Source: Tipula vernalis (taxonomy: Eukaryota > Arthropoda > Insecta > Diptera > Tipulidae). From it: a stretch of 64,000 nt of DNA. Shown here piece after piece: positions 30,776-43,648 of the stretch (within the stretch, counting starts at the first letter, position 1; every line of letters begins with the position of its first letter). The notes below the pieces were generated by a model. It was not told the origin of the DNA and ran no database searches. It saw only the letters and a program-made list of their open reading frames with translations. A program made the position numbers and the translations under genes. Location of the stretch: contig OY282558.1 in NCBI GenBank assembly GCA_958295665.1, positions 181,142,015-181,206,014 of the forward strand, in the 5' to 3' direction.

Positions 30776-31940
30776 AATTCTTTCTATGACGTTTTATTGA
30801 CATTTTATTGATTGAAATTTCAACGAAACGTTGATCGATACATTATTTGTGAATTGCTTTAATAAAATCGTCTTAAAATTATTATTTCTAAGAAAATCTA
30901 AATATAAATCTAAATAGGAAATTACTATGTGATGACCTTAATTAATACCACGTATGTTAGAAGGAGGTGGAGTATCGGTCACAAAAGATAACTGATATTA
31001 ATTCTTAGTTTGTATTGTTTTTGTTTTATTTGTTTGTATTGCTCGAATGATCCACCGTCCAGACTAAGGCACTGAATACAGAATTATACCAGATAATTCT
31101 CACGTTGCTCACATACTATTGTGCGAAAGAATTTAAATTTTGAAGGATTGTTAGCAGTATACTAGGAATATATAACTGGATCTAATTCTCAAAGGTCGAT
31201 AAGATGAAAAGTGGCGAATGTGATTTTGATTGCTGTTCCACACGCCTCAGCTCTAAATAATCTAACATTAATTATAATTCTGTGATTTGGTCGGCTTGGG
31301 GGGTAGATGATTTATACTGTCATGACCAAGTGTGATATTGAGGAGGGGTCTTCAAATTTAAGAAAACGCGTGGCATCTTTTAAGGACTGCCCCTGATCAA
31401 AATAAGAAAACATTTTTGTAAAATGTATAACGGATGCTTTGTGGGAAAAGTGTCGAAAAGAGGAGTCGGATACTCTGCGCAAGAATTATTGGAGCATCCC
31501 TGTTAATTTTTTTTTCTTTAGTTGATAAAGAGATCAATTATGAAATTGGGAGTTTAGTAAGAAATAATAACTCAAATTTAGAGCAAGTTGGAATCCGACA
31601 TTTTAATGGAACTGGGTAGTTTTTGAATGGTAAAGTAGGGAATTGGTTAGATAAATTTGAGATTAACAGTAGACGCTATAATTTTATTTTGTTGCTTTTA
31701 GTTAAGAAACAAATATTATGGTTGTTCATAAATATTTTATTTAATAAAAATATTTGTAAGGAATAATTGTATTGATTCATATGTACAGGTTTTTGTATCA
31801 CGAATATATTATGTTTAATATATTGATAATCACAGTCATTAAACACAGTTTTTTTTTTAAATTTAGTTTCCGGGCTTTCTTGCTTGCGAAAGATTTTTTG
31901 TTACTTCGGAGAAATCGATACTTTGGGCTATATCATTTTC
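30776..31940. other. Intronic stretch, no feature recognised
   Basis: AT-rich sequence without recognisable coding similarity, terminal repeats or tandem repeats. Confidence 0.45.
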
Positions 31941-31943
31941 AAT

Positions 31944-33450
31944 TTAAAGAGTCGCTTTAATTTGAAAAGTTTCTTCACCACTGGCAACAGAAACAGGTGC
32001 GGTTAATAACATTCCTAAACTAATCCCTACATTAGGATATAAAATAAACCTTGGAATTTTAATTTTTCTAATAAAATCAAGAATATTGAGTGGGAACGAA
32101 TTATCAAGAATTTCGACAAATTTTTTAATACTCATGAGTTCATCACATAAAATAGCCCCTTCAATATCGTAAGTCTGACCAACTGTTAAAACCAACAGAA
32201 AAGCGCAACAGTGCTTTTCAAGTTTTTCTCGATTTGGCAGATTTTTTAGGTTGTAGGCTGTAGGTAGGTTTAGGCATTACGTTATCACTCAATATGTTGA
32301 AAAATTCTATTTCAAATTGTTTATTAGGCATTAAAATTGGCTCATCTCTACCCTCATAATTAAATTGCCGTTTTACGTATCTTATTCGTTATGTTGATTG
32401 AAAATCAGTTTCAGCATCGAGGAATCGGACTGGCGACTAAAATAGCATTCTCCAAACCGGTTTGTGTATAATCCTTCAAAAAATTAACATAACCTTCGAT
32501 TAAATCCGTGGTTTTGCTTCAATCGGTACTTTCATCAGTACTTTGATCCTGCATAGATTTGCTGGCAATATTTATTTGAAACGAAATGTCACACCAAGCA
32601 ATCAACAATACAAGAAAGTGTTTTAATTAACGAGTTAAACTGAACGCTTCGTGTGCTACTCCTTTTCTTGTCCAATTCACAAGTGCTCGTGAACGTCTCC
32701 AAATAAAAAGCCATAACAATAGACATTTTTGCTTCCCAACGAGTGTCGCTAACGATTTTTGATCCTGATTTCAGTCTTCATACCGTTTCTATCCACGTTT
32801 GATAACATGTTATATGATTTGGGCTATTTTCATGTGACTTAATCACTTTATATATATGAATCCAATTATTGTAACCTACATTTGCTAAACTCGATTTCGA
32901 ATTCGTACGATCTCGTTCAAAAAATAAACAACAGAAACAAAATGCGTGGTCAACAGTTTCAGAATATAATATCCATCATTGCAGTACACATTCGTTATTA
33001 GCAAGTACACGGAAGTAATTATTATTTCCGAAACGACGAAATTTCAACTTACCTATCTACCCTTATAACATATTTTATTCAACCGTTTTGAATTATTTTT
33101 GATGAAGTTACGGACTTTTGAAAATCGTCAATTTTTTTGAAAAATTTAGGAGGATGATTAATTCCTCCTTTAGGAGTACATGAGTTTATAGTAAATTGAT
33201 ATATTCCTGAAATAAGTTTTGCCTACTAGAATACACTGTTCAAATAGATTAATAGGTTTTTAATGATGTTATTACCAACATTGTTAAGATAAATATTACT
33301 TTTTGGATTCCTAGAGCCATAAGCAATAACACTGTTAACTTGAATCAGATGGAGAACTACTGAATACCTTGCACTGTTACAATCACTTTCGACCATGGCA
33401 AAATATTTTATCGGTTGAATATCAAACAATTTAATCTTGTTGACAGACTC
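31944..33450 (-). pseudogene. hAT-superfamily (ZMYM1/TTF-like) transposase remnant
   Basis: Minus-strand fragments in the right order: KYFAMVESDCNSARYSVVLHLI (33300-33400), equivalent to the first catalytic Asp region of ZMYM1-like hAT transposases; VSDTRWEAKMSIVMAF (32690-32760), the conserved DTRW-like motif; AWCDISFQINIASKSMQDQS (32530-32600); and at the end LYPNVGISLGMLLTAPVSVASGEETFQIK (31950-32050), the hAT C-terminal dimerisation motif (normally SVASAERSFS). Many frameshifts and stops separate them. No termini were identified. Confidence 0.75.
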
Positions 33451-35165
33451 TTTATTTGTCTGTGTATTTTCGCAGAATGCTCATAAACCCTCTCTTATGC
33501 AACAAATCTGTCGAACTAGTCTGTCGAATATTTTTTATTATTCAAATCGAAGTGCATTCCTACCAATTATCCTCGATTTAATTTGCAATTATTATCTTGA
33601 AGTCGTGACACTTGATTGGAAAAATTTTGGTTGTAGTAGTCAAAATTCGAAATGTTCAGATGTATTATGATTTCAAAATATTATGGCGTGTATACGTAGC
33701 CATTGGTAAGCTGTGGAAGGATTTGGACTGGAGGAGTAAATTGAAAAGTCGGCTGCTTGAAAGCCCTACTCAAAGGTATCTAAATCAATATCAATAACAA
33801 CTTGTGTCAATCTTTTATCACTACATACATAACTCAGCACTTTAGCAGACATTTTTTGTTGATTTATGAGTTGTTTCGAAGTCATTCACGCTACTTTCAT
33901 CGTTCGTAATGGTAATGTTTTGTTACATGAAAACTTTGTTTTCTCATAAGGTGATGTTTAGGGTTAAAATAATTTATTTTTGCTAGTATTCCCAAGGCTA
34001 TTCATTAATCTAAGATAAGTCGTAAAATACAGTCATATTGTCTTATGTTGATTTTTGTAGAAATTGTTTTAGAAAATTGAATTTTTACGTATACACTCGT
34101 TGTTTACCGGTTGCAAAAAATTTTAGAAAACATTTCTCTTACTAATAACGGAAGGATTTTACCCTTTAAAAGGTTTTATATCAAAAGAATAACTTTTCGT
34201 ATTTGTACAGCCTATACAACAAGTTTGTGATACAAACCATGAAAATCATCGTTAAATCATCAGTAAATTTCCCTAAGGAAATTTCAACCAGATTCATATT
34301 TTATCGCACGCCATTTTTTCAAACAAAAATTTTAATTTTTTATGTTGAACGCAAAATACGTCGAATAAATGCTTTAATGCGTATGTAAGTACAATATTGT
34401 AATATTACAAGAAACATGGTTGTATCAGTATTACACTTTTTACTACAAACTTTCGATAAGCAAAGTTAAAAGGCAACGTGTGACTTAAATTTTAAAAAAA
34501 AAAAACTTAAACTAGAAAGTGAGCCTGACGCAAATTTTAAACTCAAATTTCTCGCCATGGAGGTGTTTGTCATAGAACTCGGAAAATTTTGTCGGTCCCT
34601 TGAGATTCCGCCTTTGAGAAATTTTACTGTAATAGACAAAGACAAGGTGTTTTTTATTTTTATTTTTTTATAGCAAAAGGGGAAATTTGACATTAAACAA
34701 AAACATAACCCTACTTAAAAAATTAAAGTATTTAGTAATTTTGTATTTATTCGATTATTTTTTCGTCTCAAAATTATCAAAAAAACTAAATATTATTAAT
34801 ACTCTTATCAGAATTTCATTTTTTCGAACAATTCCCATCACAGAATAAAAAATTTAAAAACACCTCTACCATAAAATCGTCATCCTATTAAAATTATTAG
34901 TATGTGCAAGAATTATTTTTCATCATAATACAAATTTTATGTACGTGTGTTAGTGACACTCCTATAAAAAGTTCTCGATTTGATATTTTTTAGAGGAGTA
35001 CCACAACTACAGGCACAAATATTTTTTTACTGATACGGTTTTTTGTTTCTTTCCCCCCATCTGGCAAATATATATTTTTTCTTCCTTTAATTTTACTATT
35101 CAGTAAAATTTTCCCATGGAATAGCACCTTTATCGTAGCAGTTCGGCTTTCATTTTGGTAATTAT
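33451..35165. other. Intronic stretch, no feature recognised
   Basis: No protein similarity, tandem array or strong inverted repeat was noticed. Several open frames of about 60-77 codons exist but look random in composition. Confidence 0.45.
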
Positions 35166-35349
35166 TGTTTTGTTATACGATAAAATAATACACGATATTA
35201 CATTTATAATTATTAATCTTTATTTCATAGAAGGGTATTTATTCTGTGTGTACCATAACACGCTGCTTATACAATGCCATAGAGTTAAGTTAGACACAAT
35301 TCATATAAAGGGAGTGTATTTTATACAGTAACATGACAATAACACCACA
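35166..35349 (-). repeat. Gypsy 3' LTR (minus-strand sense)
   Basis: 184 bp, ending in TGTTTTGTTATACG at the left edge on the plus strand and CAATAACACCACA at the right; TG...CA borders. Adjacent to the polypurine tract. Pairs with 39462-39644. Confidence 0.92.
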
Positions 35350-35477
35350 TCCCCCCTTTTGAGATACTATTCAGTATGTATGTGTATACATTTAAATTAA
35401 AATTGATTAAATTCATTTATATTTTTTTTCATTTGATTACATATTATGGTTACTTAAATTTACTGATAATCTGTCAT

Positions 35478-36414
35478 TCATACTGGAGGTCGCCGATCTC
35501 TTTGTGGTCTAGGAGAGGACAACTCAGTGACCTGGGACTCCTGAGGCACATCAATTTCTCGTAATGAATCATCAATCTGATTCTCGTTCACGTGTGAATT
35601 GTCGCTCACACTCTCAGGTTCGGCCTCAGAGACTGGCGAACTCTCGTGTGTTGGAATGTGGGTTTGTATATTTTTATTAATTTGAAAATATGGAGCAGGA
35701 ATTAAAAACCATCTGTTCCGTCGATAAGTTCCCGATTCAGTTTCTATTAAATACGAACGCGGCTCGTTTAGTTTCTTTACTACTCGTCCATAAGAACGTA
35801 AATCCACAACCCATACTCCATCACCGGAATTTCACCGGATCACCGGAGAACACACTTGATAGCGGCGTTGAACGATAATTTAATAAAGCCAAACTCATGT
35901 CCAAATCTTTGTTTCTCTTAATCAACTTCTTTGCCGTGTCTACCGCTGCCTCGACTGCACCATTCGACTGAGCATAATGGGGACTGCTTGTTATGTGAAC
36001 AAAATTGAAATCACGAGCGAATTGTTTAAAACGGTGTGAAAACTGAAGACCGTTGTCAGTCCTTAGAATGGAACAAATTCCATATCGGGAGAACATCTCC
36101 TTGACTTTTCCAATTATGATATCTTCTGTCATGGATGTAAGAGAAAATAATTCGAAGAATCTAGAGTAATAATCTGTGATTATTAGAAACCACTTGTCAC
36201 ATTTATACAAACCCGCGGCTATTTTCTCCATCGGTCGAGTAGGAAACGATTCTGCACAGAAAGTTTCTTTTTGATTGATCCTCTCTTCTATACAATTAGG
36301 ACAGTTTTTTACAACGACATCAATTTGCGAGCTTAATCCTACCCACCATACAGAGCTTTGTGCGCGACGTCGACATTTGACGATCCCCTGATGGCCTTGA
36401 TGGATATATTCCAA
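35478..36414 (-). pseudogene. Gypsy integrase
   Basis: The zinc-binding HHCC motif is present (IHQGHQG ... CPNC). In the catalytic core the second Asp (LRTDNGLQF) and the Glu (SNGAVEAAVD) are present. The first Asp, expected in a TDLF-like motif, is replaced: the sequence reads MEKIAAGLYKCDKWFLIITD. The enzyme is therefore probably inactive even apart from the frameshift at about 35815 (…PVKFR|GDGVWVVDLRSYGR). The C-terminal tail (VVKKLNEPRSYLIE ... GTYRRNRWFL) resembles the GPF/GPY-type end of Gypsy integrases. Confidence 0.85.
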
Positions 36415-36417
36415 GAC

Positions 36418-37602
36418 CTATTTCTGAAGAGCAGCCGGAATCACAATACGATTATTTTTTAATAGTAAATCCTTTGTATACGAGATGTCGAATCGATATT
36501 GGTAATATGGCAAAATGAAATCTGGAATTTTATTACGAGAAGGCCAACCATCTGCACTATACAACCTTAAATTTTTACAAACTGGATCTTCTAATTGAGC
36601 TTTAGAGATTTTCTCTAAATATTGATCTCGTATTTGACTACTCCCAATAACGAAGTTAACAAATGCTTGAGTTTCGATAGCTAGCTCTTCAAACGGCTCG
36701 TCATGAGGAATGGGACCCCGAGAGAGTGCATCCGCAATCTCCATAAATTTCCCTGGAATGTAAACCACGATATACTCATATCTCATCAAACGCATTCGAA
36801 ATCGTTGAAGACGAGGAGTAAGAACATCTAAGTTCTTGCTCTGTAAAATTTCAACCAAAGGTTGATACCCGTGATATACTCAGATAACTTCTCAGCTGCC
36901 CATGTTAGACTGAGTGCTTCGCGTTCAATTTGAGCGTAATTACGTTGTCTCCGTCATAGTTCTCGATATATATGCGACTCGCTCTCGATTTCCATTTTCG
37001 TCCTCTTGCATCAAACACCCTCCGATACCATACGAAGATGTATCGGCGCTGATAATAATTTTCTTGGAATGATCATAATAGGCTAAGACCGGAGAGCTGG
37101 ATAGCAATTTTTTTACTTCCAGAAACGTCTTTTCTTGAATTTTTCCCCAAATAAATGGATTATTATCTCTTAATAACGCGTTTAGTAGTTCCAGCAGCTG
37201 AGATCTACTATCAAGGAATTTAGCGACAAAATTTATCATTCCCAGAAAACGAAGCAATTCCGTCTTATCCTTTGGTTGAGGAAAATCCAGCAAAGCTTTG
37301 ACTCTGCCTTGGTCAATTGAGATGCCTTTATCGGAAAGAATATGTCCGAGATATTTTATTCGGCCCACACAAAACTGTGATTTCTCTCTGTTAATTGTTA
37401 TGCCTTCCTCTTGGAATTTTGACAAAACTGTTCTCAACACCTGTTCGTGTTCTTCCAGGGTCTGAGAGAAGACAAGAATATCATCTACGTGAAAGACAAC
37501 TTGCTTAATTCCCATTAAAACTTTAGAAAATTTGCTCACAAAATATTCAGGAGCACACGTGATTCCAAAAGGAAGTCGCTTGAATATGTATGAATCTCCC
37601 AA
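36418..37602 (-). pseudogene. Gypsy RT palm and RNase H
   Basis: FKRLPFGITCAPEYF leads to VVFHVDDILVFS, the RT active site with both Asp intact. The thumb and connection follow (KSQFCVGRIKYLGHIL, FLGMINFVAKF). RNase H is seen as YYDHSKKIIISADTSSYGIGGCL and IEREALSLTWA. Frameshifts occur near 36945 and a small loss near 36860; the frame resumes at PLVEILQSKNLDVLTPRLQR and IADALSRGP. It ends at an in-frame TAG (36418-36420) just before the integrase. Confidence 0.88.
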
Positions 37603-38596
37603 AGGGACAGATAAAGCATGTCAAGAATTGACTTTCTCTATCAAGTCTTATTTGATAAAAGCCCTTATTAGCGTCAATTTTCGAAAAATATTTGGCTCCC
37701 TTCAGCCTTGACAGTGTAGACTCCACCTTTGGTATTGGAAAATACGAACGTTTAACCGATTTATTGAGTTGTGTATAATCAACACATAAACGTATTTCCT
37801 CATTAGACTTAGGAACGACTACTATTGGAGAAACCCATTCTGTGATTTCCTCGACTGGCTCAATAATATTCAGAGACACCAATCGATTAATTTCTTTTTC
37901 TAATTTGTCCATAAGAGGTATGGCTACTACACGAGGGACACTTTGTACTAATGGGATAGCGTTGGGTTTTAGTTTGATGGACATCTCGCCCTTGAATTCT
38001 CCGATGTCATTAAATAAAAAAGGGTATTCCCGTTCAACGTCAATCGAGCATTGGTTGTTAACACTCGCAACTATCGAATTGGTAACCGGAGGTTGAATTA
38101 TTTTCAGCAATTGAAGCGCTTGACGTCCTAGTATGGGAATTTCTAATTGTCGAATAATAAATACATCGAATAAATGTCGCTTTCCATTATAAACGAGATT
38201 GAGGGGTAGTGTACCCATTACATCAAGAGCATTACCATCTGGTCCATGAAGAATCGTGTGTGAGTGGGACATGTTCCCCAAAAACTCCCGAGGAACCATG
38301 CAGTCAGGCAGACATACACAATCGGCACTTGTATCAATCAAGAATCTCAAACACTTCTCATTAAACTCCACAATTACAATATTAACGCACCATGCGCCTG
38401 AGTTAATGCTACTAACATGACCAACAAACATAGATTCATGTAAATTTAAACTATTCCTAGGGTTAGTATCGTTATTATTATCTATATTAATAGTTTTAAT
38501 ATTATGTATTTTGTCTCGATGAGAATGTCTAGCTGAATATTGTTGAGAACGACATACCTTCGAAAAATAGCCCTTGATTCCACAGCTCCGACAGTT
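37547..38596 (-). pseudogene. Gypsy second knuckle, aspartic protease and RT start
   Basis: After CRSCGIKGYFSKVC the frame continues to the protease: RFLIDTSADCVCLPD has the DTG catalytic triad changed to DTS, and IPILGRQALQL is the C-terminal protease motif. The RT begins with VPRVVAIPLMDKLEKEINRL, IEPVEEITEWVSPIVVVPK, IRLCVDYTQLNKSV and KIDANKGFYQIRLD (first catalytic Asp). A 1-bp insertion near 37617 shifts the frame to the next segment. Confidence 0.88.
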
Positions 38597-39362
38597 TTAG
38601 TTTCTCGCCACACATTTGTCTCGTTGATGATATGGCCCTCCACAAAACCAACAAGATTTTCCCTTTAACGATGTGGAATTCTGTTTGTTATCCCCACCTG
38701 CCCGCTGCGTTGATGATGGGTTAGAAGGACCGACTGATTTCGATCGTCCTCGGTCATAGTCTTTGAAAGAAACTATTTTATTTACCGTTGATGTACCCAA
38801 TTTGTCTCTAATTATTTTGTTTTGTTTATGCTGCAATTCTACCTGACGTGCAGTATCAACAGCCTCTTTCAAAGTTAACGTTGATTTGAGTTGCATTGTT
38901 TCGCTGACCTTAATATCTAACATACCGACTACGATGCGATCTCTTATAAGATCTTCCTGTAAAAGTCCATACTCGCAATTTTCTGCCAACGTATGTAAAT
39001 CCGTGATAAAATCGTCTATCGATTCTCCTTGCCCTTGTATTCTTTTATTGAACCTATAGCGTTCGAAAATTATGTTTGATTTGGGCCGGCAATAACTATC
39101 AAAACTATCCAACGCCTCTGCAAGTGTTACAGGCAACGTCTTAAACTGGACTAATATTTCCTCACTCTTTTCTCCCATTATGTATACGAACAAATCAATC
39201 TGGTCTTTGTCCAGTTTCGACAACATTCCGCTCACGGACTTGTATCTGTTGAATCGCTTTTTTCCAAATCGGCCATAATTCCGGTTTGGTAAAATTTAAC
39301 CCCTCTGGAGCCCCTATATTCGGAAGGCTAATAACTGAAACCACCTCCTTGTCATTGACCAT
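38597..39362 (-). pseudogene. Gypsy Gag with first zinc knuckle
   Basis: ATG at 39362 begins VNDKEVVSVISLP, and capsid-like sequence follows (ESIDDFITDLHTLAENCEYG, DLIRDRIVVGM). A 1-bp insertion in a homopolymer (six A near 39259) shifts the frame; 39235-38597 is the restored frame. The first CCHC knuckle is CWFCGGPYHQRDKC. A TAA at 38597-38599 stops the frame just before the second knuckle (CRSCGIKGYFSKVC), which lies in the same frame; two knuckles are typical of the Mag lineage. Confidence 0.85.
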
Positions 39363-39461
39363 CTTTGAGGTTATATTTCCTTTCTCTCGGCGTGCTTTTA
39401 TTTTTTTTTTTTTTTATTTTATTCTTGGTTTCAATTTTTTTTTCTTTTTCCGCTGCCACCA

Positions 39462-39644
39462 TGTTTTGTTATACGATAAAATAATACACGATATTACATT
39501 TATAATTATTAATCTTTATTTCATAGAAGGGTATTTATTCTGTATGTACCATGACACGCTGCTTATACAATACCTAGAGTTAAGTTAGACACAATTCATA
39601 TAAAGGGAGTGTGTTTTATACAGTAACATGACATTAACACAACA
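39462..39644 (-). repeat. Gypsy 5' LTR (minus-strand sense)
   Basis: 183 bp, near-identical to 35166-35349. On the minus strand it is followed directly by TGGTGGCAGCGGAAAAAG, the expected place of the tRNA primer-binding site (TGGTGGCAGCGG). Which tRNA this matches was not determined. Confidence 0.92.
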
Positions 39645-39752
39645 ACTATGACAATTTCCATTCGTTAAGTTGGCGGGAGCACAGCAATTTTAATTTTTTT
39701 GAAATATGCCTAACATTTTTTTTTGTACAAATTTACATTTATTGGTCGTGTC

Positions 39753-40092
39753 CAGTCGGGTAAAAGTGATAAAAAATATCATGATATTTTTTATTACACT
39801 AACTTCACTTCTTTTTTCAATGCACTCATTTATCACCAAAAAAATCCTACAATTTTGTTGGTTTTACCTGTCCAAAAATATTGTTTTTTTTTATGCAAAA
39901 GAAACTTAATTAATAATTTTCATAATATCAGAATAAATTAAATTGTTTGACGTTTAATTTTAACTTTTGTTTTTATTTTTTCATTTTGGTCGTTTGCTCG
40001 GGTTTGACATAAAATTTAACGGAATGAAATTAGGCTCATAAGTAATTGACGTGCAGCATCATGATATTTTTTATCACATTTGGCCGAGGAAA
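39753..40092. mobile_element. MITE with palindromic termini, copy 1
   Basis: The left end reads CAGTCGGGTAAAAGTGATAA and continues into a near-perfect 32-nt palindrome (39764-39795). The right end (about 40053-40092) carries the diverged inverted counterpart. Same family as 41480-41846. Not coding. Confidence 0.6.
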
Positions 40093-41479
40093 CACTAGGA
40101 ATATGTACAGTAAATTTATTTTAAAATACGATTTTAAAAAAAAAAATAATCAAAAACTAGATTTTTATTCAATATTTAATTAAAATATTTTGCTTTGTAA
40201 AAAAAACTGTAGTGCTGTTTTTTATTTCGATTATTTTTCTAATCTTTACAAAAATTTGCACTACGTAGTCACCGAGAAACATTAGGCGAGCAATTTTGAC
40301 ATTACTCACTTTGCAAGAACCATAATAGCAAAATTTGATTTAGGTGACTTTAAGTCGCCAAGTGACTCTTAGTTGCGAGTAGATACAAGTACTTGTGAGT
40401 AGTTTGTTCACGCCAATGGAACACTGTTATTATCCCGACTGTTGTTATTAACACGATCTATTAAACCTCTCCCGGAAGGGAAAATTAAATGATTAATTTC
40501 CCGAAGTTTGCGGTAGCAATTGGAATAAGAAAACACCTGTGCGTTGTAAACGTCAAATTCAGCACAAGACTAAGAAGTGAGTAGCGAAAAATTATGAACT
40601 TGAAAATTAAGAATTAACAAAATTTAAAAATGCGGTAGACAGCATTTCTGTATTTTCGCCTAGGAAAAACTAACGGCACTTAAGAAAGTTAAAGAAGCTT
40701 CGGTTAATTAGATCTGTCACTTAAGAAAAATTAGGAATGCGCCAGTTTGCAAAGATTTTTATTTCATGCGATTTCATTTATTTTTATTTTTTTTAAATGA
40801 AAAAAATGCAAAAATTTTGTATTTCATATTTATGAATTGCAAAGCTCCATTTTGGTTGCACATAAAGAATAATAATTTATAATTTAATATTTTTTTTATT
40901 TTGTGACACAATAAAATAGTTTAAAATATTCAAGTATATTTCATTAGAAGGAAAACACGTTTGGCGGAAATCAAATGTTGAAAAATATTGCAATCGTTCT
41001 ACTAAAATTCTTAAGTTTATGATTTTTCAATTAATACATTACTTAATTCAAAATTAAGAAAAATTAGTGTCGTTAAAATTTTTAAGTTTATAATTTTTCG
41101 CTGGTTGCGCCTTTAGTCTTTGAATATAATCTGGCTGCAAAGTAGTATCAATTTGGATATTTTCTGAAGTACGGTGATATACTTCACCGCATATCTTAAA
41201 AAATTACCCGGTATATCTACAATCTTAGCGACCATCGATACGAAAGCGTTGGCGTTATTATATTGTGGACTAAAATTAAAAATGTAAAAGATTTTGACTT
41301 CTAACCTTTTTAGAACATTTTTTTTCCCGAAATGTTTTCAAATATTCTTTTCGCTTGGTCTGTTTATCTGCCATATTAACAAACAAAAAAAACGCACTCT
41401 AAACTAGCACAATTGCTTTTTCACGCACTTTTCACAAATTTAAATTTTCTTTGTAAATTTGTGTATAATTCCTAGTGTT
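40093..41479. other. Intronic stretch, possible inverted ends and short minus-strand ORFs
   Basis: AACACTAGGAAT at 40094 is the reverse complement of ATTCCTAGTGTT at 41468, with weaker homology inward, so this may be one insertion. Inside, GCGAAAAATTATGAACTTGA (40587) is matched in inverse orientation near 41095. On the minus strand ATGGCAGATAAACAGACC (near 41374) opens a 23-codon frame ending at a possible GT donor (about 41309), with a possible continuation from 41276. No family was recognised. Confidence 0.35.
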
Positions 41480-41846
41480 CAGTCGGGCAAAAGTGATAAA
41501 AAATATCATGATATTTTTTATTACCCTTAACTCACTTCGTTGTATTTCGTGCTATGCCCGAACAAAACAACCTAAATGAAAAAAGTAATTTTACACGTAC
41601 ATACGAGTATAACTTCTGTAGGGCATCTTCTGCGATTTTTTATAAAATAATAAACAATCCCCTTCCTCAATAATATTAAAAATATCACACTGCAATCAAA
41701 AGCCAAATATTTTATTTTCAAATATGTATTTATTTTCAAACCAAAGACCAAAAGAAAACTTGGTTTTTTTTTGTGATAAATGAGTGAGTTTTATGGTAAA
41801 ACGTGATAAAAATATCATGATATTTTTTATCACTTTTGCCCGACTG
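41480..41846. mobile_element. MITE with palindromic termini, copy 2 (367 bp)
   Basis: Both ends read CAGTCGGGCAAAAGTGATAA inward and continue to about 45 bp of inverted repeat. Each terminus contains its own 31-32-nt palindrome (GTGATAAAAAATATCA followed by its complement), so each end can fold by itself as well as with the other. No target duplication was clear. Not coding. Confidence 0.8.
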
Positions 41847-42937
41847 AGCACGATGATTACATAGAAACTAGCTTTACACAAAAATTTTATTGTTTAGTAC
41901 CACATATTGCAACTGCTTTCATAGATAATTAAATGAAACAAAATAACATAGGAGACCCTATACACACACTAAGATATAGCTTGCTATAAACGTCGCCTTC
42001 TAGATATAATGGAAAAATGTTGCCCCAAATTTATGCAATTGATTTATATGGAGCCTGTTAATTCAGTCTATTTTGAGTCACGTTTGCGAAGTAAACTAAT
42101 CAAAATAATATTAAACTGATAACTTCCCTAGGGAAATTATCAGTTATTATGGTTTTAATTGGAATATTTCGTACACGTAACTTGAAATTGACCGATTTAA
42201 TAGGCTTGCTATTTTAGCAAAATATACTCTGGCTACTAGATGAAAAGAATTCATAGTTTTATTTTACAATAAATACTGTTTCAAAATTATACTTTCAAAA
42301 TGTTACTATCACGATCCTAGCACGAAAATGGCCAATTTATGTAAAAAAAAACAGCATAAAATAAAATTGCAAAAAAATTTCTCTTCGAATACCCCTCGAG
42401 CATTGATACCTCATAATTTTATTATATTTCCTCAAGCACGTTGCTTTTAGGTAACAGCAAGTAACAGCCAGCAGCATGCTTTCGAAAAATATAATAAAAT
42501 TATTTCGGGAAATTATCAATGCCCTTGGGATATTACTGCTGATAACAAACTTTATTTCAGTTTTTCAAAAAATTAACTACTGCGAACATAACATAAATGC
42601 ATTTGTAAAGTCATATAATATAGCCATTGAAAATTAATTTTCCTCTAAAAAAAATTAAAACAAAATTTTCAGCATACAATTACCGTGAACTGTAACAAGT
42701 GTTTGAGCCACAGACCACCACCAAATAATATGTAGGTTTTTGAATATATAAATAAATGTTCCTGAATACTTATCTGTTTTAATATAGATTTAGTCCAATG
42801 ACTATTGCTGCAGTATGGAATCACTGGAAAATTAGATTGCACACAAACCTAACTCCTGTTGTTTATTATCATCTAGTGCTTTGTAGGGGTTTTCGTTATT
42901 AAAAATTGGCTTAGTCACAATAACGTCCTATACAAAC
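41847..42937. other. Intronic stretch, no gene recognised
   Basis: AT-rich. A short palindrome AACTGATAACTTCCCTAGGG + AAATTATCAGTT lies at 42115-42146. Nothing else was noticed. Confidence 0.4.
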
Positions 42938-43648
42938 CAGTGACGGAATTTTAGGTACAATTGTACTTTTTTCGATACAATTCATTTGCAAAAGTACAAT
43001 AGTACATTACAGTGAAATTCAGTACAATCTGAAAAATTTGAATTATTCCTTTTTTTATACATCGTTTAAACATTAAACAATTTTACTTAAGCTTGTCTTA
43101 ATAAATTTAAAAAAAAAAAAATTTATTAACTGAAAATTATAAAAATTGCTTACGATACAAAAATTAAACATTAATTTTGAACCAACCAAAGTTTCGACCG
43201 CCATTCTCAAGGGTATAATTTAAATAATAATTTAAATTTTTATTTGATATAGAATGTAAATAAATCAACCAATAAATCAACCAAGAGGTTTGTGAAGGTG
43301 TTAACAAGTTTTAAGTCAAATAATTATTTAGGAAAACAATTTTTAGAAATTGAAGAAATCCAACAAATTTGAGATGCTCAAAAGGCAAAACGTTTTTTGA
43401 ATAACCATCCCGATTTGTATGTATTGAAACTGACAAGAGTATATTTGACAAATAAATTTGGAAAGTTGGTATTTCTTCAATTTAGTTAAAATTAAATGTA
43501 ATCATTGGGTATTGGGAACGTTCGGGAAAAATTAATAAAAATTTAGCTAAATCCATCAAAAATTACCATTTTACGAACGAAAACAAATCAATTGAGTTAA
43601 AAAAAATTATTGTGCGTGTCTTGTAGTTTAATTGATGAAGAGTTGTTT

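Larger units (their letters stand above)
35166..39644 (-). mobile_element. Gypsy LTR retrotransposon, Mag-like, both LTRs present
   Basis: Two direct repeats of about 184 bp (35166-35349 and 39462-39644) bound a 4.1-kb interior with a minus-strand Gag-protease-RT-RNase H-integrase region, the Ty3/Gypsy order. A purine tract (AAAAGGGGGGA on the minus strand) abuts the 3' LTR at about 35350-35362. By eye the LTRs differ at about 8 positions (roughly 4%), so the insertion is not very recent. No convincing target duplication was seen (ATTAT left, ACTAT right). The single Gag-Pol ORF is broken by frameshifts and stops. Confidence 0.93.
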
